From: Monocercomonoides exilis | Taxonomy: Eukaryota > Preaxostyla > Oxymonadida > Polymastigidae | DNA: 64,000 nt | Direction of reading: 5' to 3' | NCBI GenBank assembly: GCA_001643675.2 | Contig: LSRY02000046.1 | Coordinates: 1-64,000, forward strand | Shown: positions 39,201 through 48,772 of the stretch, in pieces | Layout of the letters: every line of letters begins with the position of its first letter | Position numbering within the stretch: the first letter of the stretch is position 1 | Made by a program: the position numbers and the translations under genes | Notes under the pieces: generated by a model | What the model was told of the DNA's origin: nothing | The model's database searches: none | The model's input: the letters and a program-made list of their open reading frames with translations, nothing else

Positions 39201-41489
39201 CAGATCCATCACAAATATCGATGCTGATATTCCACTCTCTCCATTAACACTTGACAAGATCTCTACATCCTCCAGCGAAAGAGTCCCGTTCCCATCAGAA
39301 ACAACAAACACATTCGGAGATGAACTTCCCGTCGAATTGTGATCGATCCCCATATGCCCCATCTCCAGTTGACCAGTAGATATGGTAAACAGTGTTGTCG
39401 AAGTCGAAGAAAGAGAATTCATCCCAATCACACTCGCTGTCTTCCCTCTTCCAACTATCGAAATCCTCTTTTCCCCAACACTGATCGTCTTCTCTTCGCT
39501 CACATGCTTTCCACTTAGCAACGTTATTGTGGAGATCAGCCCCAATGTGCTTGCCCCTACCGCATTCCCCACAGTCTTGCAAGGAGCAGACTCACTCATC
39601 CCACAAAGATTACTCGAATCGCTTCCACCCACCCCAACATATCTATCCTTCATCCCCTTATTCAGCCAATCCTTCTTTTCTGTTTCCTGAATCAAGTATT
39701 TGGTTGATTGTAAATATGCATAACATATTCTTTTCTCATTGCTATTCGTTGTGTAAGATTCATAAAACGGGTTATTCGATGAGAAGAGATTGTATCGATC
39801 TTGAAAATACACATCATGACCATACGGAGTTTTATTAGTGCAACTGCAATCGTGGAAGAAGAAGAAATAGCAATGAAGCTTGCTGCTTGGAGCTGTTGAT
39901 TGACTCGTATAAAAATACAATCCTCCACCATGTGTCGATGCGTTACACGAAATAAACTGCACGCTCCGCATTTTGAATTGAGTCGGAACATTGTAACAAT
40001 ACATCCCTCCACCAGCAATGCTTGAAAGTGTGCATGAAGTGAACGAACAGTCAAAAATATATGCATTCACATCATTGTCATTTTCTGTTTCAATGCACTC
40101 AGTTCCTAAAGTGTTGAAATTTTCGATGTAAAGACCTCCTCCAATTCGATTTGCTTTGCATTTCTGGAACTTGCATCCACTGATCCTGGCACAATACGAA
40201 ATTGATTCAGCATAAAATCCTCCTCCTATATTATTTTTTGCTGTGCAAGAATTGAATGAGTTGTTCTCAACCTTGACTGAATTTATTGTGGAACACATAA
40301 TACCTCCCCCAGCATAGTTTGCATAGCGGTTGTTGAAAGAACAAAATTTCACTGAAAGCGTTCCTGAAGCCTTGTTATACATGTAAATCGCCCCTCCGCT
40401 CGATATCCCATCTGAATAAGAATTACTTGTCCCAGTTGCATTTGAGCCATTCCATTCGCACCAAGTGAATGAATTCGTTAAATCTGTTGAAACTTGCTGT
40501 CTCCCTGGTTTCGAAGGATTCTCTGCACTCCCTGTATATTCAACATTCCGAGACCGATAACATCTGACAAAAGAGGTGTTCGAAGCAGAAAATGACGATG
40601 AGGGGCTGTTGAGTGAAGGGGCAATGCCCCCATCATAAACATCCCACACTGATGAAAATGAGCATCCACTCATCAAAAACGATGTTTGACTCAGCCCTTC
40701 ACTCAGATGTGATGTTTTCAGTGGTTTTGTGGAGATGTTGAAGAATCCTAATTGGTAAAGACATACAAAGTGCCATGAGAAGAATGGAGCTGAAGACACA
40801 TAAAAAGAAGAGAAATGAGAAGAGCAAACAGAAACATGGCATTTCTCTGAAATCTCTCCTTCCACTTCTTTTGAAGAGAAAAGTGGTGGAAATATTTGTT
40901 CAGTCGAGGTTAAAGACGATTTGAGGGAAATGTTGGTAAACAATCCACAGCTCCCACAGAAATCAAAGGGGGATGTTTCTCTCTCAACTCCAATCACGCA
41001 TCCACTCATCTCAACAAAACTTCCATCCGATGCCCTGAGCACACTCTCCTCATCCATTTCCCTCAATCCCAATAAATTCAGTTTCATTGATGAATTGACC
41101 ACAACAACACTTCCCTCAACCCAACTCCCACCACACACACCCTCCTTTTCCCATATTTTCCTCTCATCACAAAAATCCCATTTTTGAGCTTTCCCAATCT
41201 CTCTTCTTCTCCCATTCCATTGTTTTGTGAATTTCTTCATCATTCTCTCTTCTTTCCAGGTTTCTCCAACTCCACCTTCTTTTCCTTCAACATGTGCATC
41301 AAATAAATTGCCATCTCCAATTTTGTTATTTTGAGCCTTCTCTGACCATGTGCCTTCAGAATAATCACATTTTCCTTCTTTCATTGTTTCTTCTCTAATT
41401 TCTGTTCCATAACTTGCAGCACCATTGCACACGCACCTCACGCAAATAATCCATGCACAATAAAATATTCCTGACACTGCCACGACCAT
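36228..41489 (-). CDS. Secreted right-handed beta-helix (Pmp-like repeat) surface protein, ends at an in-frame TAA
   Basis: From the ATG at 41487-41489 (the frame is open a few codons further) the ORF has 1753 residues and begins with a hydrophobic signal peptide (MVVAVSGIFYCAWIICV). The body is made of beta-helix strands with repeated GGG(I/F/L/M/V)Y-type turns (GGGIMCS, GGGFYAES, GGGLYIEN, GGGMYCYN, GGGVYLAT) and many cysteines and N-X-S/T sites, as in polymorphic-outer-membrane-like families expanded in oxymonads. Its last residues (FFIPVLESVEAREKG) run without a shift into the next frame across TAA at 36228-36230. The expected architecture is signal peptide, beta-helix ectodomain, transmembrane helix and kinase-like domain, so the natural gene probably spans 34,554-41,489. 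With TAA read as stop, the product would be a secreted ectodomain without an anchor. No introns are needed. Likely a cell-surface adhesion or recognition protein; the ligand is unknown. Confidence 0.85.
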   Translation of the reverse strand: MVVAVSGIFYCAWIICVRCVCNGAASYGTEIREETMKEGKCDYSEGTWSEKAQNNKIGDGNLFDAHVEGKEGGVGETWKEERMMKKFTKQWNGRRREIGKAQKWDFCDERKIWEKEGVCGGSWVEGSVVVVNSSMKLNLLGLREMDEESVLRASDGSFVEMSGCVIGVERETSPFDFCGSCGLFTNISLKSSLTSTEQIFPPLFSSKEVEGEISEKCHVSVCSSHFSSFYVSSAPFFSWHFVCLYQLGFFNISTKPLKTSHLSEGLSQTSFLMSGCSFSSVWDVYDGGIAPSLNSPSSSFSASNTSFVRCYRSRNVEYTGSAENPSKPGRQQVSTDLTNSFTWCEWNGSNATGTSNSYSDGISSGGAIYMYNKASGTLSVKFCSFNNRYANYAGGGIMCSTINSVKVENNSFNSCTAKNNIGGGFYAESISYCARISGCKFQKCKANRIGGGLYIENFNTLGTECIETENDNDVNAYIFDCSFTSCTLSSIAGGGMYCYNVPTQFKMRSVQFISCNASTHGGGLYFYTSQSTAPSSKLHCYFFFFHDCSCTNKTPYGHDVYFQDRYNLFSSNNPFYESYTTNSNEKRICYAYLQSTKYLIQETEKKDWLNKGMKDRYVGVGGSDSSNLCGMSESAPCKTVGNAVGASTLGLISTITLLSGKHVSEEKTISVGEKRISIVGRGKTASVIGMNSLSSTSTTLFTISTGQLEMGHMGIDHNSTGSSSPNVFVVSDGNGTLSLEDVEILSSVNGESGISASIFVMDLSQLRMSDVEIRNMIMSQPLFAEPSSAGSTSGESLLGNLIIQNVNRSTGDGVAIAKSVKAGETFVVWNTTMEGCFCESGNGGGIKVELEEASSKILIGDSTSHTGGTTTFKQCKCSGCGGGVMLHLTDANALFELSDTLVFEKNEAEYGKNMFISAADLNKTVTNVSFAFEYSSMKDDKTLIVGSDSYHSNKDLFMFLIPYSSFEIFISSEGFDVARCGSEEEPCFTMWKGMKNMKKDIGNKTIQIEGSTFIRDSFNLSNYQIKKAPSMGEEDTKATLNFEKTIGSQLEYFMVNDIHLELTSIQLQLTSRFDNSAKTIISNSIGDLMITGCAFHSEAGMNNGFDCVFVNAIRGNVEVKDLLMESCNVGNSIFVIHDSVVSCQLKNVRVKSLNESGGCLLLIKGTELTTKVNEGGEEINLQINNSSISGMKRSNNGPSILQSKSEKNICLVVNDSNITEDKAELSEKGGSSFFTLCASGSMKMIDSTISHCSCSLSSGRGGGVYLATKERGELDFSYVGMKFRDNEARVGNDIFIECFNITSQINESQFQFDLRENHYSRINAIYGRDECDHQTDTNLIGFVTIHQSDTIIVRRMNGTNDRQCGTYALPCDSIEHGLVHLTSDFMSVMIVIEESMIGGEIELNEMSLSSKNREKCEIEVNSGIEKTRRELISTRETVSLVRVNFTFDSNFISWHESLISPEEGILEIVNCSFDSKQSTEGVNAEYATIPFHIINMVKGELQLDECAISNLILHKSALYLSSSLPSVIYLLMIFNSTVETSLMDITECGQLNIDRLVTENISVERSEETMISCLSMKKTMQLTNCTMGGVGSKTTKGKLMKVEDCLDVKMDSCIFDGNSNERNEQYLNEEEEMCRWDGSLVDITKSSVLMKDTTISNTPEGGITMSGGNIVIEKGEFLNNNPSIEGYPSLRRNIICSDSGTLNVRSLKGGDGLERNTSLWMLNEGCSFEGIASERDSSFFIPVLESVEAREKG

Positions 41490-42925
41490 GTCTCTCAAAT
41501 TGTTTTCTTTTCTTTTTTCTATTACAAACTAATATGGGCACTTCAAAAATAAAACATATAACTTTTGCTGAATATCATATTACTATATGAAATAAAATAT
41601 TTTCGTTTGTTTGTTTTCTCTTTTTATTTATGATCCGATGAATAATAGAGAATGATTCATCCATTTTTGTTGATGTTCTGATATTTCAGCCATCACTCTC
41701 CGTTCAGCGATAACTGCCTCCGAGATGGAACAACACATGATTTGGAGCATATAATTTTGCTGGCTGTATTTTCATGAGAAAAGGCAACAGGGATGGAAAT
41801 GAATGATATTAAGATTGGTTTAACAGATGAACAGAAGAGGTATGAGCGATGGAAGTTTTGTGATTCTGCGCCACATGAAAATGTATGTCTTTTGGTGGAT
41901 TATTTGTGATATTTTTATTTGAAGAGATTTTCGATGTTTTGAAAGAAATGATTGTTTTTGCCTCGATTGGCTGAAATGGACACTTTTCACAGAAGGGATG
42001 GGATGCATGGAACAAGGTTATATGAGCATTTGGGTTGGATTTTTGATGTGATTTTCTCACAGATAGAGAGGGAATTTCAGTTCAAGGGGAAAAGGCCGAA
42101 TGGTTGAATGAATGAAAATGGATGTTATTTGTTGATCAACAGAGTAGCAAGAATGGATGCAATTTGCAATTTTCTTTTTAATTCAGCGAATTTATTTGTT
42201 ACTGGTTTTTGAAAAAATGATGAACAAAGCGATAAAATTGAGGGGAAAAACTTTTTCAGTTCACGCAACTGAAATATTACTTCTGAACATGTTAACATTT
42301 CAAAAAACGACATTTGAGTTTGAGCATATTAACTTAAGCATTTAATTAAATTGCCACATTCACAGCAGTAATAATGTTATCAAAAACTCAAACTTCATAT
42401 TTTTTTTGGAGATAAAATCATATTGATAAAAACAAAATTGTATTTCATTCATTCGAGATTTTTAAAGTTTGCATCAAAATTATTGAACATGCATTTACTA
42501 AAAAAGGTAAATTGTGAAACAAAAATCACAAAATTTTAACAGTGGAATAAAAGTTAAATTGGAAATATTGTCCAATAATAAGAAATCATTTAAAAATTAT
42601 GTGTGTTATAAAATTAAGAACGAGAAATTTTCTTCTCAAACACAAATTTTATAAATTAAACTTTTAATTATTCACGAGTAAACGAAACAATAATAAATAT
42701 ATATACAGAAATACACGCAGCTAAAAAATTTTGCTGCTCTTAAAGATGTTTCTAATGAAAAATATATAATATTTTTCAAAAAAAAAGTCGAACTAATAAT
42801 GATAAAATAAAATGCATCATTCAAATTAATATCCACTAAAAAATACTAAAAAATGGTCATGCAACTCCTTGCAGCCAAAAAAATGAGAAAAAAAGACGAT
42901 ACACTCATTTAAAAATGATCGATTT
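41490..42925. other. Intergenic, no gene seen
   Basis: AT-rich spacer between the start of the beta-helix gene and the 3' end of the TmcB-like gene, both on the minus strand. Short frames (for example 41,809-42,060 minus) show no domain. It should contain the promoter and 5' UTR of the beta-helix gene; I cannot assign motifs. Confidence 0.5.
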
Positions 42926-45900
42926 TCATCGCCAGGGCAAATTATTGTTGTTCCCAATTTCAACATTTTTTCCTTCATTGAAGCCTAACGCATAAGTAGC
43001 ATCCACAAACGTGATATCTTCATCAGTAAAGTGCACATCAAATAGTGAAACAAATATTCTCTTCCCGGCTGCTTTTACTGCATCGTTTTTTGAGAGAAGT
43101 TGGTCCCCAATCAATGTCAGCCTCTGTCTCAATAGCAAATGCTCTCTTTTATGCTTCTCTATCCCTTCGTAATTCTTTACAACCATTTCTCTTTCTTCTT
43201 CATTGAACACTTCAAATACGGTTGATGAAAGTTGAAAAAAAGTCGCCATTAATGTTTCGTAATGTTCGTTCTCGTTAATTGATGAAAGCAATTGCTGAGC
43301 ATTTTCAAGAATTGCCTCTCTTCCTTTGTCGAATGAGTCGTGCCCTGTCACCATCGACGGCATCATTTCAATCTCTTTTTCACCTTCTGCAATTGGGAGC
43401 AATTTACGCAACTTTCCAGACACGTTTTCAATGTGCATGTTTTCCCTAACCCATGTAAGTCCATTTCCGAACATGGAAACTTGAAACATGATGTAAAAGA
43501 AGACAATTGCAGCAACCAAAATAGTTACCGATTCTTTAACTTCCGTCTTTCCTTCTGTTAAGATCATGTTTGTCATTTTGTTAATTCCCCCAATTATATC
43601 ATTTCGAAGAGCATTTAAAACAAAGCGCGCTTCCGGGTTGAGAAACGTGATATCATCAACATCCATCTTGGAAATCTTCTCCAAATTTATCCTCATTCGC
43701 GCCAATAGTGTGGTAAGCCCATAAATACTTCCTTTCACTCCATACATACGAAACGGATCCTGAGAACAATCATCGGAATTTGCGAGAAAGCAATCGACCT
43801 CCTTCATCAGCGTCTCTTTATTAAACTTGGTCTTCATTCGAGTGACGGGAACTGAATCGTAGGTGAAATCGTTTGTCAGTGTATAATCTGAATCTCCGAA
43901 ATGGCAATCAAGATGAACTGCTTCAAAATACTTTGACATCGGAACAAGCATGTCGCGTGCAGTGACTTGAGAACCAGAGCAATGAGAAGAGTTGTGCATG
44001 ACTGGATTGTATGATCTTGGAAACTTGATTGATTGGTCGGTTTTCAGCATCGGTATCGGTTGCAAAATAGATGTCAGCAAAAATTGGATTTGGAGCAGAA
44101 TCGAAGCACGCATTCCAGATAAAATGATGTTGGCAGATGTTGGTTTGTAGCCAGTAACATAGACACTCACCAAAGCGACTGCGGTTGAGATTGCATGAAT
44201 TCCAAGAATCATAGAAAGAACAGTTGTGATAATGATTTTTTTTGTGACAGGACTTGGTAACTGCTTGTATGCAAATGCATATTTCTCAATTTCCTTTTCC
44301 ATCCCTTCTTCCCAAGCTGTATCCTCAATAGCGTTTCTGATCAACCCCATCCGCCTGTTTTTTTCTGCATCTTCGTCATCATATTCGTAAAAAGTGTATT
44401 TTGAATTGGCAACGTTATTTTGTTGTTGGAGGTGTTGTTGCTGATTATGCATAAGTGCTTCATTGGTATCTGATATGTTTCGCTCTGTTTTCATATAAAT
44501 ATCGTTAACCACTAAAATTGGGGATGGCACTTCGATCTGAGGAAGTGGCAGATTCTTCCTATATGCCAATGTACTGTTTTGCTGGAATTGAATTGTTGGT
44601 GAAATAGGAGACATGATATGTATTGAATTTGGTGTTGAACTGGTTCCTTGTTCTAATATTGTTTGATGAGTGGAGATCGAGCCAGTAGACATTAGCCCGT
44701 TATGAGACTGATTCGCATTCTCAGAAAAGAAAGAAAGTGACACTACCTGCGATTGTGAAGCATTGATTAAGTCATCGTTCTGATTAATAACAAGCGGTCT
44801 TCTCACGTACACACTAGAATTTGTGTTTGTTCCCAAAATCGGGTTAAATTGAATCTTTGATGTGCTTCCTTTCTGAATTGTATTTGTTCCAACTGTTCTA
44901 GCATCTTCATCTGTACCATTTGTTAAACAGCTCCATTGATCAGCAATTGGAACCTCGTTTGCATTGAACTGCGAACGATCAGTAGGTGAAGCGTCATTCT
45001 TCGAATGATTAGATTGAACTTCCGAGACCATACCTCTAGCTTCTGTTTTCGCCTTTCTCAAAAAAGAATCATTGTTTGATGGCAATGTTTGTGATGATAT
45101 TCTTGTTCCAATATTCTGTTCAGTCATTTCGATTCCATTAACGTTATCTTTGGTTGAAATTGGGGATTGTAATTGAAATTGTAATCCTGGAGTTGAAGGC
45201 GTTGAAGGAGTTCTTTCTCCAAATGGTGATCTCAAAGATGATAACGAAAATGGTGTATCAATAGTCGATTCCTTAGAAGACTCAGCTCCAGAAATCATTG
45301 AAGATACTGATTTTGTATTAGAGAGTTCAATTTTCTGTGCGTTTTGCTTCAGAAAAGCTTTCCTTTCCTGCTGCGATTCCATCGAGGCTTGTCGCACGCT
45401 CATTGAGTTTGAGTTTATTTCAGTCAGACTCGAATCATTCATGAAAGGCGTCTGAATAGAATTACACGCAACTTTCTTTGAATTATTATTTGGCATGCTT
45501 TCTTCAATGTCTTCATCAAAAAGCAGCATTCCAACTTCATCCCATTTGTCGTATTTGTTGTTGCAGCAGCTTTCGCAGGACTTCATGTCTTGGAATTGGT
45601 TCAGTGATTGATTGATTGTAAAATCATTGAAAGTATCATCGTCTCTCAAAAGTCTGCGTATTACACTCTGCATTTTGTTCTTCGGTACATCAAGCATTGA
45701 TTGATACGCCCTCATCCGATTCATCACCGCTCTTCTGGTGAATATAATAAAGATGGCAAGCCGTGCAACTGTAAGAGGAGAAAGGAATGTGATGATTATC
45801 AAAACAAAAACCGTTATTATCTTGTTGCAATCTGCATTCATAAGTTCGAAATAGTAAATGATTACTCTTTTAGCGCCATCTAATATTGGTACAGGACAGT

Positions 45901-46576
45901 TGAATACCAGATACTGGATATTTGCTATGTATTCCGGATCCTGCGGACGTGAAGATATGTTTGAAAGATGCAGATGATGAGTGATCTGCGAAATCATAGC
46001 GATAACCTCCAACATCGATGAAGAGTGAAGGATCTGTCTTTTGGTGTTTATCACTTCCTCCACATTGCCGTCTTGTTGTGTCTCGTTTTTTGTGGTGATT
46101 GAGAATAAATACGTGCTGATATCTGCTGTTTCCCATACCTCCAAATTTGTGGTCGATTGATGTATTCGATCAAGCATCGATGCCAGACTGTCTGACGTGT
46201 CCTCCAACATCTTCATCAGCTCCTTCTTCTGCACCATCGTTGAAGTCCACTCGTCTGTGGCGATCGGGTCGGTAAAGTTGTACCTTTTGTCGTATACAAA
46301 GAAGTTGTACCCGATTGCTGCTGATCGGGCAGAATGGTATGATAAATCGCAGACATTCCTCAGTATTTCCAAATTGTGCTGATACGTGTTCGTCATTATT
46401 ACATATACAATAAGTCCAGCGATTAGAACAAATATTTCTATAAAATGAGAAGATATAACTGTAAACTTCAATTCGGTGATGTTATTTTCATGAGTTCCGT
46501 TCTCAGTATGCCTTCCCATCATCAAATCGACAATCATTGCCTCTTTCTTTTTCTTTCTTCTCTTTCTTTGACTCAT
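42926..46576 (-). CDS. Downstream half of TmcB-like gene: two transmembrane sensor modules plus hemerythrin-like C-terminus
   Basis: The ORF has 1216 residues from the ATG at 46574-46576 to TGA. The frame is continuous with the ORF upstream apart from one TAA at 46607-46609. It begins with a basic cluster (QRKRRKKKK), then a transmembrane helix, a ~190-residue extracytoplasmic segment and a second helix. A long low-complexity S/N/Q cytoplasmic linker (~450 residues) follows, then a second pair of helices flanking ~225 residues. The final ~150 residues align with the hemerythrin domain of the plus-strand paralogue: FNEEEREM, then HKREH (an HxxxH ligand pair) and HFTDED (His and Asp five apart). 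Two other histidines expected in the diiron site are replaced. Topology puts this domain in the cytosol. It is probably a degenerate diiron or structural sensor domain. Confidence 0.75.
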   Translation of the reverse strand: MSQRKRRKKKKEAMIVDLMMGRHTENGTHENNITELKFTVISSHFIEIFVLIAGLIVYVIMTNTYQHNLEILRNVCDLSYHSARSAAIGYNFFVYDKRYNFTDPIATDEWTSTMVQKKELMKMLEDTSDSLASMLDRIHQSTTNLEVWETADISTYLFSITTKNETQQDGNVEEVINTKRQILHSSSMLEVIAMISQITHHLHLSNISSRPQDPEYIANIQYLVFNCPVPILDGAKRVIIYYFELMNADCNKIITVFVLIIITFLSPLTVARLAIFIIFTRRAVMNRMRAYQSMLDVPKNKMQSVIRRLLRDDDTFNDFTINQSLNQFQDMKSCESCCNNKYDKWDEVGMLLFDEDIEESMPNNNSKKVACNSIQTPFMNDSSLTEINSNSMSVRQASMESQQERKAFLKQNAQKIELSNTKSVSSMISGAESSKESTIDTPFSLSSLRSPFGERTPSTPSTPGLQFQLQSPISTKDNVNGIEMTEQNIGTRISSQTLPSNNDSFLRKAKTEARGMVSEVQSNHSKNDASPTDRSQFNANEVPIADQWSCLTNGTDEDARTVGTNTIQKGSTSKIQFNPILGTNTNSSVYVRRPLVINQNDDLINASQSQVVSLSFFSENANQSHNGLMSTGSISTHQTILEQGTSSTPNSIHIMSPISPTIQFQQNSTLAYRKNLPLPQIEVPSPILVVNDIYMKTERNISDTNEALMHNQQQHLQQQNNVANSKYTFYEYDDEDAEKNRRMGLIRNAIEDTAWEEGMEKEIEKYAFAYKQLPSPVTKKIIITTVLSMILGIHAISTAVALVSVYVTGYKPTSANIILSGMRASILLQIQFLLTSILQPIPMLKTDQSIKFPRSYNPVMHNSSHCSGSQVTARDMLVPMSKYFEAVHLDCHFGDSDYTLTNDFTYDSVPVTRMKTKFNKETLMKEVDCFLANSDDCSQDPFRMYGVKGSIYGLTTLLARMRINLEKISKMDVDDITFLNPEARFVLNALRNDIIGGINKMTNMILTEGKTEVKESVTILVAAIVFFYIMFQVSMFGNGLTWVRENMHIENVSGKLRKLLPIAEGEKEIEMMPSMVTGHDSFDKGREAILENAQQLLSSINENEHYETLMATFFQLSSTVFEVFNEEEREMVVKNYEGIEKHKREHLLLRQRLTLIGDQLLSKNDAVKAAGKRIFVSLFDVHFTDEDITFVDATYALGFNEGKNVEIGNNNNLPWR

Positions 46577-46606
46577 CAAGTGGTTCCTTCCGGTATTATT
46601 TGAAGA

Positions 46607-48772
46607 TTAATTCCAATGTACCTCGTTACTCGCAAGAGTTTCGTGCTTACCATCTAAATTCCGCAGATCATAAGAAGAAGAATTCGTTCCATCTTTGTGA
46701 TCAATTCTTTTGTTTGTGTTTGTTCCCTCATAAACACTCCCGGCGGTCGCTTCTAAGTTACCGCATTTTACTGTACCAACATAATTAGATTCACACTCAT
46801 TATTGTCGTCATCTCTTGTTCTCATTTTCCCGTTTCTGCTTCCGTGGTCTATCTGATTGCAAGCTTCGTATACATCACCCGTTTCAAACGAAGCATCATG
46901 AAGCCCCATTGTGCGTGTATGTGTAATTGAATCACCTCCACCAAATGAATCCTCTTCAATCAGTTCTGCTCGATTCAAAATCATCTCTGCTTCGTCTTCA
47001 TCATTGTAGATGTCCAGCAGCAGTCGCGCATAGCTCCGTAGCACACCTGCATTCTGCCCGTGTGAAGCAATTAGTTCTTCATAGCTCTTTCGTGCAATGT
47101 CTTCGCTCTTCACAATAGAATTCATAAAAACAGGAATCGATTTGTAATAAGGCTGAATCGCAGTCACATTCTCAAAAAAGTCCTTCATAGATCCCACTGC
47201 AAGCTCGTGGTGCTTCTCCGCTGTTGCCAAAAGAGACGTAAAGGCAAATGAATTCATGCCACTTACTCCGTTTCCTCGATTATCTCTGTTTACCCTTCCG
47301 CCATTTTCTTTTGCTTTGCAGAACAACAAAAAGCTCAGAAACAATCCAGGAGACATCGTTAGTGCTTTTCTAATGAGCGTGTGGGCTTTCATGTTGTTTT
47401 TGCGGAAGGCAGCAAAAAATGTTGCATACTGAAAGCACAGCATGCTGTTGTTCGGATTAGTCTTTAGTGCCTGTGTGTACACATAATCAGCAAATGTCAA
47501 ATGGATTAAAGAGCTATATTCTTTCCTTTGCACAAAGCGTAACGATGGCTCGACTCCTTCTGGCTTTTTCAGTGAGGGAAGAGCCAAAGATGGGTTTTTA
47601 GAGCAAATCTCAGATATCTGGCTTTCAAAGTCTATCAAAAAATACTTTCTCTCTCTTTTCTTAAGGCCAATTTTCGGTAGCAACACTGAACACAAAACTA
47701 TTCCAACGATCAATCCAACAACTTGAAGAATAATAGTAATTACCCAATTATGAGTGGCACCTTCAATTGCAAATCCAATTTCATCAATAAGTCTTAAGCA
47801 TCCAAACAAGCACCATTTGCTCGCCATCAGCAAGTTTCCATTAAGTTTGTATATGGGCTGAATATAAACAAAATATATTATCAAGACCAGAGAAGTTCCC
47901 ACAGTAACCACCCCACGCCAGAAAGGCCATTCTATCAGCGTCCTCATCGCAAAAATGCATCCAAATACAAGAGACGAATCCACCGCTTGCCACAGCCCAC
48001 TTGGCGATGACCATAATCCTCCGTGCTTAGGATTGTGATTGAATATCATATTGTTTATTAAAAATGAAGATATTAATAGAAAACAAAGTGCAACTATTGC
48101 CATAATTAATCCCAAAATTGATAATAAATTGCCAGAACAGCTGCCTTCAAATCCTCGATGAATCATTTGTCCTTCGAATTTATAACAATCAAATGCAGTT
48201 ATGCATAATGAAGTTAACGGGATAAACAAAACGGAATATGTAAAGTCCACAATCCAACGCAAAAGTGAAATAATCCATGGCTGTGAACCAGAAATTACGA
48301 CTTGGAAGGCTGCTACAGTTGCTAAATACAGACTAAGCAATATAAAATAACCAACGCATCCCATGGCTGCAATCTGTATAAAATTTCCTGCAAGATATCC
48401 AAGAGATGTTCCATCAGGAAAACAAATGTACTTTCAAATGAAAGTATTTAAAATTCACATAAAAAACATTTGCATTAAATTATGATTGAAAAAATGAAAT
48501 ATAAATCACAAATCATAAATTTTTCAATGAAAAACGAATACCTTGGAAATTTTATTCACTTCTTGTGTGGAAATATCAACTCGAAAGAAGCTGAGTGTTA
48601 CCATTTGAAGCGCTGTAAATGCCCATACAAAAATTTCCCATCTCTGATTTGGATGCTTCGGCTGATGGTAAAGAGGAAAAAGAATTGAAAAACTAATTGT
48701 TTCGAGTTTGCTGAATCCTTCTGCAAGAGAATAATCAATTATCATTCCACTGGACACTGAACTCATGGACAT
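46607..48772 (-). CDS. Upstream half of TmcB-like gene: multi-pass membrane region plus TmcB/TmcC TPR-like domain; ends at in-frame TAA
   Basis: There are two exons: 48560-48772 (71 codons, ATG at 48770-48772) and 46607-48430. The 129-bp intron starts GTGAAT and ends TTTGAAAG. Exon 1 carries the conserved start of this family (IIDYSLAEGFSKLE, LFPLYHQ). About seven hydrophobic helices follow, then NHNPKH, then a cytosolic helical-repeat region ending in VLRSYARLLLDIYNDEDEAE, which matches the TmcB/TmcC TPR signature (a YARLL..I.ND...AE..L..A..IEE pattern). The spliced ORF has 678 residues before TAA. Nine codons later the next ORF's first methionine follows in the same frame. The uninterrupted paralogue on the plus strand shows that these two ORFs correspond to one protein. 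It should be read as one gene of about 1.9 thousand codons with a nonsense or readthrough codon at the linker between the TPR region and the first sensor module. Confidence 0.8.

Noticed and set aside
36228-46609. Reassigned code with TAA/TAG = Gln, as in the oxymonad Streblomastix
   Set aside because: PDCD5 and transportin end at TAG and TAA exactly where the families end, and thousands of other codons, including very Gln-rich stretches of the 2267-residue protein, use only CAA/CAG. A full reassignment would put many TAA/TAG in these frames.
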